From assembly GCA_016935985.1 (NCBI GenBank), contig JAFGPW010000005.1:186001-250000 (forward strand): a stretch of DNA of 64,000 nt, in the 5' to 3' direction. Below the pieces are notes generated by a model. It did not search any database, was not told the origin of the DNA, and saw only the letters and a list, made by a program, of their open reading frames with translations. A program made the position numbers and the translations under genes. Each line of letters starts with the position of its first letter. Positions within the stretch are counted from its first letter, which is position 1. Below, piece after piece: positions 33,101 to 41,583 of the stretch. Source of the stretch: Candidatus Woesearchaeota archaeon. GTDB lineage: Archaea > Nanobdellota > Nanobdellia > Woesearchaeales > JAFGPW01.

Positions 33101-36059
33101 GACTGCCGAAGGCCATTCCCTCACCTATAACGGCACGCACTGGACCGGCAGCGGCGCCACACAGGGCGACGACGTCACGAGCGTGTACGCGGTCGACCGT
33201 GCCGGGAACGCCGGATGGGACAACAGCACCCCCTACTTCACAGACGACGAGGCGCCGGCTCTCGCCATCACCTATCCGACGCAGCTCCAGAACGTGTCAA
33301 ACAAGACCGTCGTCATGCAGTACACCATCACGGACGCGTTCCCGAACGCCTCCTGGGGCTACCAGGACTACCAGCCCGTCGCGATAAACGTCTCCGGAAC
33401 CAACAGGACCCTCGCCTTCGTCTACCCAGGGATCCACTACCTGCACCTCTGCGCGAACGACACCGCCGGCAACAGCGCTTGCGTCAACCGCACCTTCAGA
33501 ATCACCAACTACACGATGGTCATCTCGAACTGGACAGCCGTGCTGAACGGGACCATCAACGCCTCGAACATCTCGGTCCTGCACCCGAACGGCACCGCGG
33601 TGAACGAGACCGAGGAGATGAACCGGAGCCTCACGATCACCATCGAGAAGGAGACCATCACCGTAGAGATCGAGAACGTAACCGGAAGCGAGGCCTCCTG
33701 GGAGACGCCGTTCGACATGAGCGTGAACGACACCAACCTCACGCAGGAGGTGGAGCAGGAGATCGGCACCCAGGCCATCGACTCGGTGCGGCTCACGAAC
33801 TTCAGCCTCTTCCTCAACGACTCGGCTGCGGACTATACGGGTGTCGTCTACCTGCCGCACAACCCCTCCTTCTACGGGCGCATCCACTACTGCGGGAACG
33901 ACAGCTTCGGCGAGTGCGAGCAGGTGCCTGCCTGCACCCAGCCCCGCGTCCCGAGCCCCTGCTATGGGGACAACGGCACCAGGACCAAGGTGTATGTCCC
34001 CCACTTCTCGGGCGTCTTCGGCGCGAACGACACGGTCGTCCCGTCAATCGCCATATCGAGCCCCGCCGACGCAGGCACGCTCGGCTATTCGTACAACATC
34101 CCGCTCCTCGTGAGCGCATCGGAGACGGCGAACTGCTCCTGGGTCCTCAACACGAACGCGAGCGTGGACTTCACGCAGACGGGCGCGGAATCCTTCTCCG
34201 CGCTCCTCGCGATCTACGAGAACGCCGCGCACACGATCAACGTCAGCTGCGCCGACGGCGCCGGCAACGAGGCGTGGAACACGACGACGTTCACGATCAG
34301 CGACCTCTCGGCGGCGCAGCCGAGCCTCACCGTCACCGACACCACCTCCTCGATCACCTTCTCCTGGACCCAGCTCGAGCCGGTGAACTACTCGGTCCGG
34401 TATGGGCTCAACGCCTCCTACAGCTCGAACGACAGCTCGTCATCCTTCACGACCTCCCATAGTCACACCATCTCCTCGCTCTCCGCATCGACCCGTTATT
34501 ACTACAATGTCACGGTCTGCGACCGGCTCGGGAACTGCAATAGCACAGCGAGCAGCGAGGTGACCGATGCGACGAGCAGCGGCTCGGGAGACGACGAAGA
34601 CGAGGATGAAAGCAGCTCGTCCCGGAGATCATCAGCAGGCCTCCCCGGCCTCTCGCTCGACACCGAGCGCGTGACAAAGATTATTTCAAGCCTCGACGTC
34701 GGCGTCACGACCGTCTGGACGATCTCGAAAGAGATACTCGCCGTGACCGAGGTCCGGATAACCGCAGCCATGCGGATCGGCTCCGCCACCATCACGCTCA
34801 CGAAGCTTTCCGGACGGCCTGGGGGCGTGACGACGCTTGCTGGCGGCATATTCCAGTACCTCGAGTTCGAGAAGACGGGCATCACCGACGCGCAACTCGG
34901 CGATGTCGACATTTCCTTCCGCGTCCCGAAGAGCTGGCTCTCGGACCAGGGGATCGTCGCGTCCGACGTGCAGCTGTACCGCTTCACCGAAGGCGGCTGG
35001 ATTGCGCTCCCGACCACGCGCACCGGAAACGACGATGCCGACTATTACTACACCGCCTCCTCTGCGGGATTCTCCTACTTCGCCATCGGCGGGCCGGTCA
35101 CCCTCCAACCGTCCGGCACCGCCGGCGCGGCGGTCGCAGGCACGAACGGGACCGAGGAGCTCGTCATCCCCGAAATCAACGGCACGCTCGAGGAGGGGCT
35201 GCTTGACCTCTCGCCTGACGAGACGACGACGCCCCGCGAGATCACGGCAGAGCCGGATGAGGTCCCTGTCGTAGGAGGGTTCTCGACGCCCTGGTGGCTC
35301 TGGACGCTCGTCGGCTTCGTCGTGGGCGTCGGCGTCATCGGCGCGGTGCTCATCTTCGTCAACATGCACTTCAGGTTCCCGACAGCGCCTCCGCCGGCCG
35401 AGGAGGGCAGCGCTGCCGCGGCTGCCGCGGCGGAAGAGCCCCAGCCAGCGTCTGAGGAAGGGAAGACGACCATCGCGGTCGCCGTCAAGTCGAAGGTAAA
35501 GCCGGTCAAGCGGAAGCTCGGCGAGAGGAAGGCGGGGGCCGAAGCCGAGCTCGCCGAGGCGGTGGAGGCGGCGAAAGCGAGCGCGAAGGAGGGCTTCGAG
35601 GTCGTGTTCCAGCTCGCCGACGGCAGGCAGGTCAGGAACCTCCACGACCTCCTCGACGCCCTCTCTGAGATCGACGACGACACGTTCAGGCTGCATGTGA
35701 CAGACGAGAAGAACGAGATATCCGACTGGGTCAGGCACGTCTTCGAGGACTACAAGCTCGCGAGCCAGATCGATGATGTCCGGGTCCGTGAGGAGATGTG
35801 CCGGAAGATCGAGACGCGGCTCATCGAAGTCGGCAGGCGCATCAAGAAGCAGGAGGAGAAGTCGCTTGACGCGATAGAGAACAACCTCGCGAGGATCGGC
35901 ATCACCGTCCCTGAGGCGAAGATCCGACAGCTCATGAAATATGTCAAGCACGCATTCTCCCATCAGGAGCCTGAGGTCCGTGTGCGCGAGGACATGATCA
36001 GTGTCGGCTGGCCCGAGGAGGTCGTCGACGAGGTCCTCAAAGAGATACGCTCCTCATAA
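30114..36059 (+). CDS. giant glycosylated surface protein with PGF-pre-PGF domain and cytoplasmic tail
   Basis: 1981 residues. GTG start with GAGGTG six bases upstream. N-terminal signal or anchor (about 6-27), then beta-rich domains with a repeat of about 185 residues starting near 223, 408, 594 and 779 (FWFNATDAENATLNC), the last one partial. Asn-x-Ser/Thr sequons are extremely frequent, so heavy N-glycosylation is expected. A PGF-pre-PGF domain covers about 1517-1662, a membrane helix 1726-1752, and a cytoplasmic tail follows with an Ala/Glu-rich linker, a domain at about 1831-1890 also seen in the ABC permease below, and a C-terminal GW motif. It may link a surface contact to the cell interior. 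Confidence 0.88.
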   Translation: MHITKKRLAVITVLLTALLAVGLAAGFSVIIETPQPDVVIEGLYLLNVSILNQDVTNITFFLDSYSTLIGFNDTFSNSTNYTFFWNTSSVSDGLYTLLVNATNWSGANVTNSSGNVRIDNNAPTWSSESSNTTIRAREVLLSVYWQDTFNSSSYLFSTNNSGMWVNGSWTSFNGLNWSNSSILLNDTVGVHVGWMVYANDSLNHMNQTSVFTIVTTGKPNTLPQAPILFSPVNLSQTGNLTPNFWFNATDAENATLNCSLYVNGSWTASAVASNGSNESVNYTFGSYGDYLWYINCSDGEFVNASIVASLNLTDGVSPAFLSVFNYSITNESAVVNFTLDKLANATLTLNGTNYTNSSFLSDYLFNLIGLNASTLYVYTITACNQWGYCNETGPYNFTTQVTPVNTPPDVPTLYYPVNTSQIGNLSVWFWFNATDAENATLNCSVYVNGSWVAWAPASNGTNASVNYSFGSYGNYSWYVNCSDGEYWSSSADAWIHHIDNVPPTFLSVFNYSITNESAVVNFTLDKLGNMTVTLNGTNHTNTSFRLNHIIALSGLNASAQYVYALIACNLWGYCNETGPYSFTTNATPTPNAGPDGIEAFYPVSDTQNDNLTVFFWFNVMDPDNATLSCGLYINGTLNQTNASVANSTNTSFTWAFGAYGDYSWSVNCTDGEYFNWTAPAAFTLADTVPPAISGVVNHTITNVSAIVNFSIDKLANATIALNSSVNYTDTSFNTSHSIALSGLSPNTSYSYTVYACNPCGYCASDGPYLFNTTPTAPNTPPNVTLLYPTDGLQLNNTATATFNFSVIDNTSASLTCTLYINGSANATDAAVSNDTNSELATGIGNGFYQWLVSCTDGEYAVNSTVFGLTVADTQPPAFHSIVLSEDYVQSGTNVTITVNASDAYGIAGVTAEGVSLSYAAGLWSGTIALADKAEDNVTVNATDSNGNVAINTSTAYTIDDLDPVFGTITVTPNIITSSATVAYAVGCEDNTTVVSVTAEGHSLTYNGTHWTGSGATQGDDVTSVYAVDRAGNAGWDNSTPYFTDDEAPALAITYPTQLQNVSNKTVVMQYTITDAFPNASWGYQDYQPVAINVSGTNRTLAFVYPGIHYLHLCANDTAGNSACVNRTFRITNYTMVISNWTAVLNGTINASNISVLHPNGTAVNETEEMNRSLTITIEKETITVEIENVTGSEASWETPFDMSVNDTNLTQEVEQEIGTQAIDSVRLTNFSLFLNDSAADYTGVVYLPHNPSFYGRIHYCGNDSFGECEQVPACTQPRVPSPCYGDNGTRTKVYVPHFSGVFGANDTVVPSIAISSPADAGTLGYSYNIPLLVSASETANCSWVLNTNASVDFTQTGAESFSALLAIYENAAHTINVSCADGAGNEAWNTTTFTISDLSAAQPSLTVTDTTSSITFSWTQLEPVNYSVRYGLNASYSSNDSSSSFTTSHSHTISSLSASTRYYYNVTVCDRLGNCNSTASSEVTDATSSGSGDDEDEDESSSSRRSSAGLPGLSLDTERVTKIISSLDVGVTTVWTISKEILAVTEVRITAAMRIGSATITLTKLSGRPGGVTTLAGGIFQYLEFEKTGITDAQLGDVDISFRVPKSWLSDQGIVASDVQLYRFTEGGWIALPTTRTGNDDADYYYTASSAGFSYFAIGGPVTLQPSGTAGAAVAGTNGTEELVIPEINGTLEEGLLDLSPDETTTPREITAEPDEVPVVGGFSTPWWLWTLVGFVVGVGVIGAVLIFVNMHFRFPTAPPPAEEGSAAAAAAAEEPQPASEEGKTTIAVAVKSKVKPVKRKLGERKAGAEAELAEAVEAAKASAKEGFEVVFQLADGRQVRNLHDLLDALSEIDDDTFRLHVTDEKNEISDWVRHVFEDYKLASQIDDVRVREEMCRKIETRLIEVGRRIKKQEEKSLDAIENNLARIGITVPEAKIRQLMKYVKHAFSHQEPEVRVREDMISVGWPEEVVDEVLKEIRSS
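30783..32700 (+). repeat. tandem protein-coding repeats of about 185 codons
   Basis: Three full units and one partial unit inside the surface protein gene, starting near 30783, 31337, 31897 and 32452. Units 1 and 2 are very similar even at base level over their FWFNATDAENATLNC and NESAVVNFTLDKL segments, which points to a recent duplication; units 3 and 4 are more diverged. Confidence 0.7.
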
Positions 36060-36063
36060 AGTC

Positions 36064-36258
36064 TGTTATTTGACATATCAACTAAGTATAATAATTATCA
36101 ATTTGTTAAATTATTTAACTATTTTGCCTCACTCCCCAATTCCTATTTCTTGAATGAATGCCTACTATAAGCTATTCTGTTAAATGAATTAACATTTATT
36201 ATGTTATTTCAGGTAACATAGAAAGATATATATAGTATATATGTTAAATGATATAACA
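36064..36258. promoter_or_regulatory. operator array: five copies of the palindrome TGTTA-N7-TAACA
   Basis: Perfect copies lie at 36178-36194, 36202-36218 and 36242-36258; copies with one half-site mismatch at 36064-36080 and 36104-36120. The TATA box (36227-36234) lies between the second and third perfect copies, and the third covers the predicted transcript start right before the ATG at 36261. Two pairs have the same 40-base spacing (36064/36104 and 36202/36242). The stretch 36060-36260 is strikingly AT-rich compared with the rest of the window. Confidence 0.75.
36227..36234 (+). promoter_or_regulatory. TATA box for the 99-residue gene and second giant surface protein
   Basis: TATATATA preceded by a GAAAG BRE-like stretch; predicted start near 36257. 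Flanked on both sides by perfect operator palindromes, so a bound repressor would block TBP/TFB or RNA polymerase. Confidence 0.7.
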
Positions 36259-36260
36259 GT

Positions 36261-36560
36261 ATGGGGGAAGGGCCAGAAACGACCGACCATCTCACTCTCA
36301 GCGAGATGGCGCTCATCACCTACTCGACAGCCCATCTCATGCCGAAAGACAAGACCCGCTTCTACTACGCCCTCAAGGGACGGGACGGGAGGTCCGGCAT
36401 GCTGAAGCGGACGGGCGCCGTCTTCCTCGCGAAGAGCGTGCTCCTGGTCCCCCGGCAGCATGAGGAGGATGTCCGCGGCTTCCTCGGGTTCTGGAAATGC
36501 GGCCACACCGTCAGGCGCGCGCTCGTCAGCCCTGCGGAGGTGATAAGCCATGCGGGCTGA
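36261..36560 (+). CDS. 99-residue conserved-looking protein, candidate regulator, function unknown
   Basis: No named family recognised. The sequence contains LTLSEMALITYSTAHL, then TRFYYALKGRDGRSGMLKRTG and VLLVPRQHEEDV..FLGFWKC. The first 40 residues could form two helices; the KGRDGRSG.LKR segment is basic and glycine-rich, suggesting nucleic acid contact. It is the first gene after the operator array and overlaps the second giant surface gene by 11 bases. Autoregulation through the palindromes is a reasonable hypothesis but no standard helix-turn-helix is evident. Confidence 0.7.
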   Translation: MGEGPETTDHLTLSEMALITYSTAHLMPKDKTRFYYALKGRDGRSGMLKRTGAVFLAKSVLLVPRQHEEDVRGFLGFWKCGHTVRRALVSPAEVISHAG

Positions 36561-39500
36561 CGCCATCCGCATCATCCTCATCGCGGCGGTCCTCCTGCTC
36601 GCGCTCCCTCAGGCAGCGGCCGCCGACATCACGGTCTGCGCGTCAGGCTGCAACAGCACCTCTCTCTCGGACGCGCTCATCGCGGCGAACGGCACCGCGC
36701 ACACGGTCATCATCGCCGAGGACGGCACTTACACCATCGCGCTCGGGGCGGTACAGATAGCGGATCCCGACAGCGACGGCGCGCTCGTGCTCGCCGCCGA
36801 CGGCATCACCGTCGACTGCGCAGGCGCGACGCTCTCCGGCCCGGGAGAGGGCACCGGCATCAGGTTCGATTATGCCGACGGCTGCACGGTCCTCCGCTGC
36901 GCGGTCACCGGCTACGCGCACGCCGTCTCGCTCATGGACGCCGAGGACGCGCGCCTCTCCTATTGTTCGCTTTCCGGCGGCACCGACGACCTCCTCATAG
37001 ACGGCGACCACACGCTCGTCTATATAAGGAACTCGACGGTCGACCGGAGCGCGGTCGACCTGCGGGACGGCCTCCTCTACCAGACCTGGGACGTCGCGGT
37101 CTCGACCGCCTACGGCGAGAGCCCGCTCTCAGGGACGACGGTGTCGGTGACCAGCCAGTCGCTCGGCGCCGTCTACTCGGGGACGACCGACGCCGGAGGG
37201 GAGACCGAGCAATTCGAGGCGACTCAGTACCAGCTGCTGCCCGGCGGCCTGACGAACTACTCCCTGCACACCATCACCGCGCAGAAGACCGGCTACAACA
37301 CGACCGCTCTCCAGACGGCGATCGTCGCCGGCGGCACGATACCCCTTTCCATCACCGACACGACCATGCCCGCCATATCAGGGCTCTCGCCGGCGAACGG
37401 CTCGACGCTCCCCGAAGGGACGCGTACGCAAGGGCTGTCATTCACGACGAACGAGGAGGCCGCCTGTAGGATGAGCGCGGCAGGCCCGGCGTTCGATTTC
37501 TCCTCGGGGACGGCGCTCAACACCTCGGACAGCCTCTCCCATGCCGCGACCCTCGTCGGCCTCGCGGACGGCGCCTCCTACACCTACTACTACAGGTGCA
37601 ACGACTCCCGCGGCAACATCAACCCGACGGGCGTCAGGCACGCCTTCTCGGTCGCGGCAGACACGACCGTCCCGCAGGCCTCCTTCATCACGCCGACCCC
37701 AGCCGACTCCTCGACGATAACCCTAACGTCCCTGCAGGTGGCGATATCCGCGGGCGAGCCGGTCAGCGCGACCGTCACTTTCGACGGCCAGACCGCGACC
37801 ATGCAGAACGGCTCGAACGGCACCATCGGCACCCAGCTCTCGAAGACGTTCTCGGGGCTCGCCGACGGCAGCCACACCTTCTCGGTCCGCGCGACCGACC
37901 TGGCGGGGAACAAGCGGGACCTTGCCGAGCGCACCATGACCGTCGACACGATGCCGCCGGCGCTCTCGCTCGTCTCGCCTGCCAACGGCACGGTGCTCGC
38001 GGAAGGGGCGGGCGTCTCGCTCAGGATCTCCACCGATGAGGCCGCGAGCTGCACCTACACCGGGTCCTCGTCGGGGTCCCTCACGGCGACCAGCGGCAAG
38101 AGCCATCAGACGACGTTTGCGGCCGACCTCTCGGACGGAGACTATGCCTACACGGTCACCTGCCTCGACCCCTATTCGCACTCTGAGCAGCTGTACGTCG
38201 CTTTCTCAGTCGTCGACACGACGGCGCCGGTCCCCACCTTCGTCGCGCCGACGCCCCCTGATCGTGAGGTCGTGAACAGCACGACCGTCGTCATCAACTT
38301 CACCACGAACGAGGCGCTCGGTGCGACGCCGATCATCAACCTCGACGGCACGAACCACACCTGCACCGCAGGGTCCGACTACTATTACTACACGGTGTCG
38401 AGCCCGTCGGAGACGAACTATGATTACTGGATCTACCTGGAGGACGCCACGGGCAACAACCGGACCACGTCAGAACGCAGCTTCATGGTCGACCGGACGG
38501 CTCCGGAGATCGAGGTGCACGCGCCGGACGACGATGACACGCTCGATGACTCCAACCTGGTCTACATCAACGTCTCGACGGTCTCCGGCTCGGAGTGCGG
38601 CTTCCTGCTCCTGCGGGACGACGAGACGCTCTGCGAGGACGGGTGCGAGGGTGACCGCGACGCCTGCAGGGACGAGGCGGACGACAGCGACGAGCGCGCG
38701 GAGTGCGACGACGAGTTCGACGCCTGCGAGGACGACTGCGCGAGGGAAGGATGGCGCGAGATCGAGGAGGACGAGCTCGAGGAGACGACAGAGCTCTCCT
38801 GCGACGACTGCCTTGAGGGCTGCCGCGGCGACTGCCTCGCCGACCGGGACGACTGCGACACCGACTGCACGACCGACCGCTGCGAGGACGCGTGCGTGCG
38901 GACGTACCACGACTGCACCTACGAGTGCGTCGCCGAATGCGAAGAGGACTGCATCTCCTACTACGCCGGGGAGGTCGGGGAGACTTTCCTCGACGCCGAC
39001 TACTCCCTCGGCATCGTGTGCATTGACAAGGCGGGGAACAAAGCGGTCGAGAACGTCACCTTCACGATCGAGGACACGACGCCGCCCACCATCACGTCGT
39101 ACGACCCGTCGGGCATCGTCTACGCCGATCACCTCACCCTGACGGTCAGGACAAGCGAGGACGCCTCATGCCGGCTCTCCGAGAGCGCTCGGAAGAACTA
39201 TTCGGAGATGACGAGCCATCTCGTCGGCGATGGGTGGGATCACACCTATCCCTTCCGCGGCCTCAAGGACGGCAACCACACCCGCTACGTCGCCTGCAAC
39301 GACACGAAGGGGAACGTCGGCGTTCCGGCGCCGGTCTGGTTCGAGGTCCTCGATGCCGTTCGCTTCGAGGCCGCCGGACGCCGCCTGCTCGCCGGGCGCG
39401 AATCGGTCTTCTCGATAGCGCAGGACGACCTCCCGGTCGTGCGTATCACCATCTACACGGCTAACAACTACTACGGCGTCGACCTCGGCGTCTACAAGGC

Positions 39501-40539
39501 CGACCCGACGGCATCGGCGAGGCTCGACCGGACCGTCTATTCATACCTCGACATCCGGCTCAACCCGTCCGGGGTGAACCTCACGAACGTCACCGTCGAC
39601 TTCAAGGTGCCTCTCTCCTGGCTCGAGGAGAACCGCATCGAGCCTGCGGGCGTGAGGCTCTACCGTCACGGCCCCTCCTGGGAGACGCTCCTGACCGAGC
39701 ACCTGTCGAGCACCGCGGGATTCGCCTACTACCGCGCTGTCTCGCCGGGGTTCTCCTACTTCGCGATCGCCGGGATCGAGTCCCTTCCTCCTCCTCCTCC
39801 GGCGCGGAACGAGACCGATACCGATCCGCCGCCAAAGAAAGAGACGCCGCCGCCAGAACCGGAAGCTGAGCCTGAGCCGGAAGAACCCACTCAGGAACAG
39901 GAAGGGACGCCGATCTGGCTCTACCTCGTCGGCGGCCTCGTCCTCTTCTCGATATTCGGCGCAGCCGCCTACTTCGTCTTCCATCGGCCTGGCGGCCTCG
40001 AAGGCCCGAAGGACGGTGCCAAGAGGTCCTCGATGCCCTCACTCCCATCCGACCTTCCTCTACCGGACCCCGCGCTCCGGCCGCTCCCTGATGACCTCAT
40101 GAGCCTGCGGGACTATCTCGCCGGCCTGCGGGAGCATGGGCTCATCAAGTCCGAGATCATGGCGCGCCTCTCGGCAGAGGGATGGCATCCCTATGACATC
40201 GAGGCGGTCTTCCTGCAGGTGAATGAGAGCGAGGAGGACCGCAAGCTGAAGGGCATCATCGCCCGCTCGAAGGAGAAGGGGACCGGCCGCGACGAGATAA
40301 AGGGCATCCTCGTCGGCGAGGGATTCGACGACGTCGAGTGCGAGGTGCTGCTCGACGAGATCTACGGCCTGCCGGAAGAGCTCATCTCGTATGTCGCCGC
40401 GCTGAGAGAGGCAGGGGCCTCCCCTGATGCCGTCAGGGAGCAGCTCGTCCAGGCCGGCTGGTCTCTCCTGCAGTCCTCGCTCGCCGTCTCGTCAGGGGAA
40501 AGGGATGAGAGGACGTCGGCCCCTAACCCCGCCTCTTGA
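36550..40539 (+). CDS. second giant surface protein: beta-helix, Cys-rich insert, PGF-pre-PGF, cytoplasmic GW repeats
   Basis: 1329 residues. Signal peptide 1-25 (ending AAAA), a right-handed beta-helix-like region (about 26-175), Ig-like domains, then at about 683-810 an acidic insert with 19 cysteines, many spaced C-x3-C. A PGF-pre-PGF domain occupies about 935-1075, a Pro/Glu stalk about 1078-1118, a membrane helix 1121-1145, and the tail (about 1170-1325) holds three or four degenerate repeats of a helix pair ending in GW or GF (LSAEGWHPYDIEAVF, LVGEGFDDVECEVLL, LVQAGWSLLQSSL). It is translated from an overlap with the preceding small gene and so shares the operator-controlled promoter. 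Confidence 0.87.
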   Translation: MRADAIRIILIAAVLLLALPQAAAADITVCASGCNSTSLSDALIAANGTAHTVIIAEDGTYTIALGAVQIADPDSDGALVLAADGITVDCAGATLSGPGEGTGIRFDYADGCTVLRCAVTGYAHAVSLMDAEDARLSYCSLSGGTDDLLIDGDHTLVYIRNSTVDRSAVDLRDGLLYQTWDVAVSTAYGESPLSGTTVSVTSQSLGAVYSGTTDAGGETEQFEATQYQLLPGGLTNYSLHTITAQKTGYNTTALQTAIVAGGTIPLSITDTTMPAISGLSPANGSTLPEGTRTQGLSFTTNEEAACRMSAAGPAFDFSSGTALNTSDSLSHAATLVGLADGASYTYYYRCNDSRGNINPTGVRHAFSVAADTTVPQASFITPTPADSSTITLTSLQVAISAGEPVSATVTFDGQTATMQNGSNGTIGTQLSKTFSGLADGSHTFSVRATDLAGNKRDLAERTMTVDTMPPALSLVSPANGTVLAEGAGVSLRISTDEAASCTYTGSSSGSLTATSGKSHQTTFAADLSDGDYAYTVTCLDPYSHSEQLYVAFSVVDTTAPVPTFVAPTPPDREVVNSTTVVINFTTNEALGATPIINLDGTNHTCTAGSDYYYYTVSSPSETNYDYWIYLEDATGNNRTTSERSFMVDRTAPEIEVHAPDDDDTLDDSNLVYINVSTVSGSECGFLLLRDDETLCEDGCEGDRDACRDEADDSDERAECDDEFDACEDDCAREGWREIEEDELEETTELSCDDCLEGCRGDCLADRDDCDTDCTTDRCEDACVRTYHDCTYECVAECEEDCISYYAGEVGETFLDADYSLGIVCIDKAGNKAVENVTFTIEDTTPPTITSYDPSGIVYADHLTLTVRTSEDASCRLSESARKNYSEMTSHLVGDGWDHTYPFRGLKDGNHTRYVACNDTKGNVGVPAPVWFEVLDAVRFEAAGRRLLAGRESVFSIAQDDLPVVRITIYTANNYYGVDLGVYKADPTASARLDRTVYSYLDIRLNPSGVNLTNVTVDFKVPLSWLEENRIEPAGVRLYRHGPSWETLLTEHLSSTAGFAYYRAVSPGFSYFAIAGIESLPPPPPARNETDTDPPPKKETPPPEPEAEPEPEEPTQEQEGTPIWLYLVGGLVLFSIFGAAAYFVFHRPGGLEGPKDGAKRSSMPSLPSDLPLPDPALRPLPDDLMSLRDYLAGLREHGLIKSEIMARLSAEGWHPYDIEAVFLQVNESEEDRKLKGIIARSKEKGTGRDEIKGILVGEGFDDVECEVLLDEIYGLPEELISYVAALREAGASPDAVREQLVQAGWSLLQSSLAVSSGERDERTSAPNPAS

Positions 40540-41005
40540 TCCTGATCACGTCGCCCAGGGTGACATCCTCGCCGCCGGCCGAGAATGCGCCGTCGTGCGT
40601 CTCCTCATGATCCTCGATGAGACTCACCTTCAGGAACCGTTCGAGCTTCCGCGCGAGGCCGATCCCCGGCTCGAAATGGCCTGACTCGATGTTGTGGATG
40701 AGCGACTCCTTCTCCGCGATCCGCATCGCGAGCTCCTTCTGCTTCAGCCCTATCCGCTCACGCGCCGCCTTCACGATGCCCGCATAGCCGTCGACGATCA
40801 CCTGGATTGTCTCGTTCCGTCTCGCCGGCAGCCGGGGACGCTCCTGTGGGGACGGCCGGGCCTTCCTGCGCCTTAGCGCCTCCGGCTGCTCCACCCTGCC
40901 GATCACCCTGCCGAGCGAGGCGCACGACTCGCAGACCTGGAGCTCGGTGCCCTCGATCTCTGCCCTATAGATCTCGCCTGTGGCGCCGCACATGTCGCAT
41001 TGCAT
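40523..41005 (-). CDS. multiprotein bridging factor 1 (MBF1)
   Basis: 160 residues: an N-terminal zinc ribbon (CDMCG ... CESC), a basic Pro/Arg linker and a Cro-type helix-turn-helix at about 80-135 (RERIGLKQKELAMRIAEKESLIHNIESG). Archaeal MBF1 binds general transcription factors or ribosomes. ATG at 41005 has GGAGGG upstream; a GTG six codons earlier is less likely. It follows the YjbQ gene closely and its 3' end overlaps the convergent surface gene by 17 bases. Confidence 0.92.
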   Translation of the reverse strand: MQCDMCGATGEIYRAEIEGTELQVCESCASLGRVIGRVEQPEALRRRKARPSPQERPRLPARRNETIQVIVDGYAGIVKAARERIGLKQKELAMRIAEKESLIHNIESGHFEPGIGLARKLERFLKVSLIEDHEETHDGAFSAGGEDVTLGDVIRIKRRG

Positions 41006-41019
41006 GGCTATCCCTCCGT

Positions 41020-41433
41020 TCACCGATGCGTATCGGGTATGATCGTGACGATGACCTGCCGTCTCCGCGGGCCGTCGAACTCGCAGAGCATGACATCCTG
41101 CCAGGCGCCGAGCGCGAGCTCCCCGCCGCTGACAGGTATGATCTCGCTCGGCCCGATGATCGCCGCCTTGATATGGGCCGTCGCGTTCCCGTCGATCCGG
41201 TCATGCAGGTATCCGCCGTGCTCCGGCACCGCCTTCGTGAGCGCATCGAGCAGGTCGGAGTTGATGTTCGGGTCAGCGTTCTCATTGATGATGACGGCTG
41301 CGGTCGCATGCGGCACATAGACCGAGCACACACCCTCCTTGACCCCTGATCCCCTGAGTATCTCCTGCACCCTGCTAGTGATGTCCCTGACCTCGTTGTG
41401 CCGAGAAGTCATGATCTCGAAGCGCGCATGCAT
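41020..41433 (-). CDS. YjbQ-family protein (secondary thiamine-phosphate synthase type)
   Basis: 137 residues, full family length. YVPHATAAVIINENAD, GYLHDRIDGNATAHIKAAIIG and the C-terminal LGAWQDVMLCEFDGPRRR are hallmark segments of UPF0047/YjbQ. Members show weak thiamine phosphate synthase activity; the physiological role is unclear. The start at 41433 is 13 bases after the predicted transcript start. It forms an operon with MBF1, 14 bases apart. Confidence 0.92.
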   Translation of the reverse strand: MHARFEIMTSRHNEVRDITSRVQEILRGSGVKEGVCSVYVPHATAAVIINENADPNINSDLLDALTKAVPEHGGYLHDRIDGNATAHIKAAIIGPSEIIPVSGGELALGAWQDVMLCEFDGPRRRQVIVTIIPDTHR

Positions 41434-41467
41434 GTCCGTTCCCCCCGACCCTATTGGGGATGCCCCA

Positions 41468-41477
41468 TTTTTATATC
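41468..41477 (-). promoter_or_regulatory. TATA box for the yjbQ-MBF1 operon
   Basis: On the minus strand GATATAAAAA. Immediately downstream (41455-41467) is a palindrome TGGGG-ATG-CCCCA covering the initial transcribed region, a possible operator. Confidence 0.6.
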
Positions 41478-41553
41478 TTATGCATCTGCGGCGGGGCATC
41501 CTGCCCCTTGCCCCGTGCCATCGCTTCGAACCGGTCCGCAGCCAACCTCAACC

Positions 41554-41561
41554 TATTTATA
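41554..41561 (+). promoter_or_regulatory. TATA box for the membrane-tethered regulator
   Basis: TATTTATA centred 26 bases before the ATG at 41584, leaderless, and sets that start against longer upstream readings. Confidence 0.7.
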
Positions 41562-41583
41562 TGCCCCTGCCTTTCTCTCTCCT

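Noticed and set aside
36060-36260. AT-rich island as a replication origin or integrated element boundary
   Set aside because: The repeats are palindromic operators arranged around a TATA box; no origin-binding repeats, cdc6/orc gene, integrase or tRNA is nearby.
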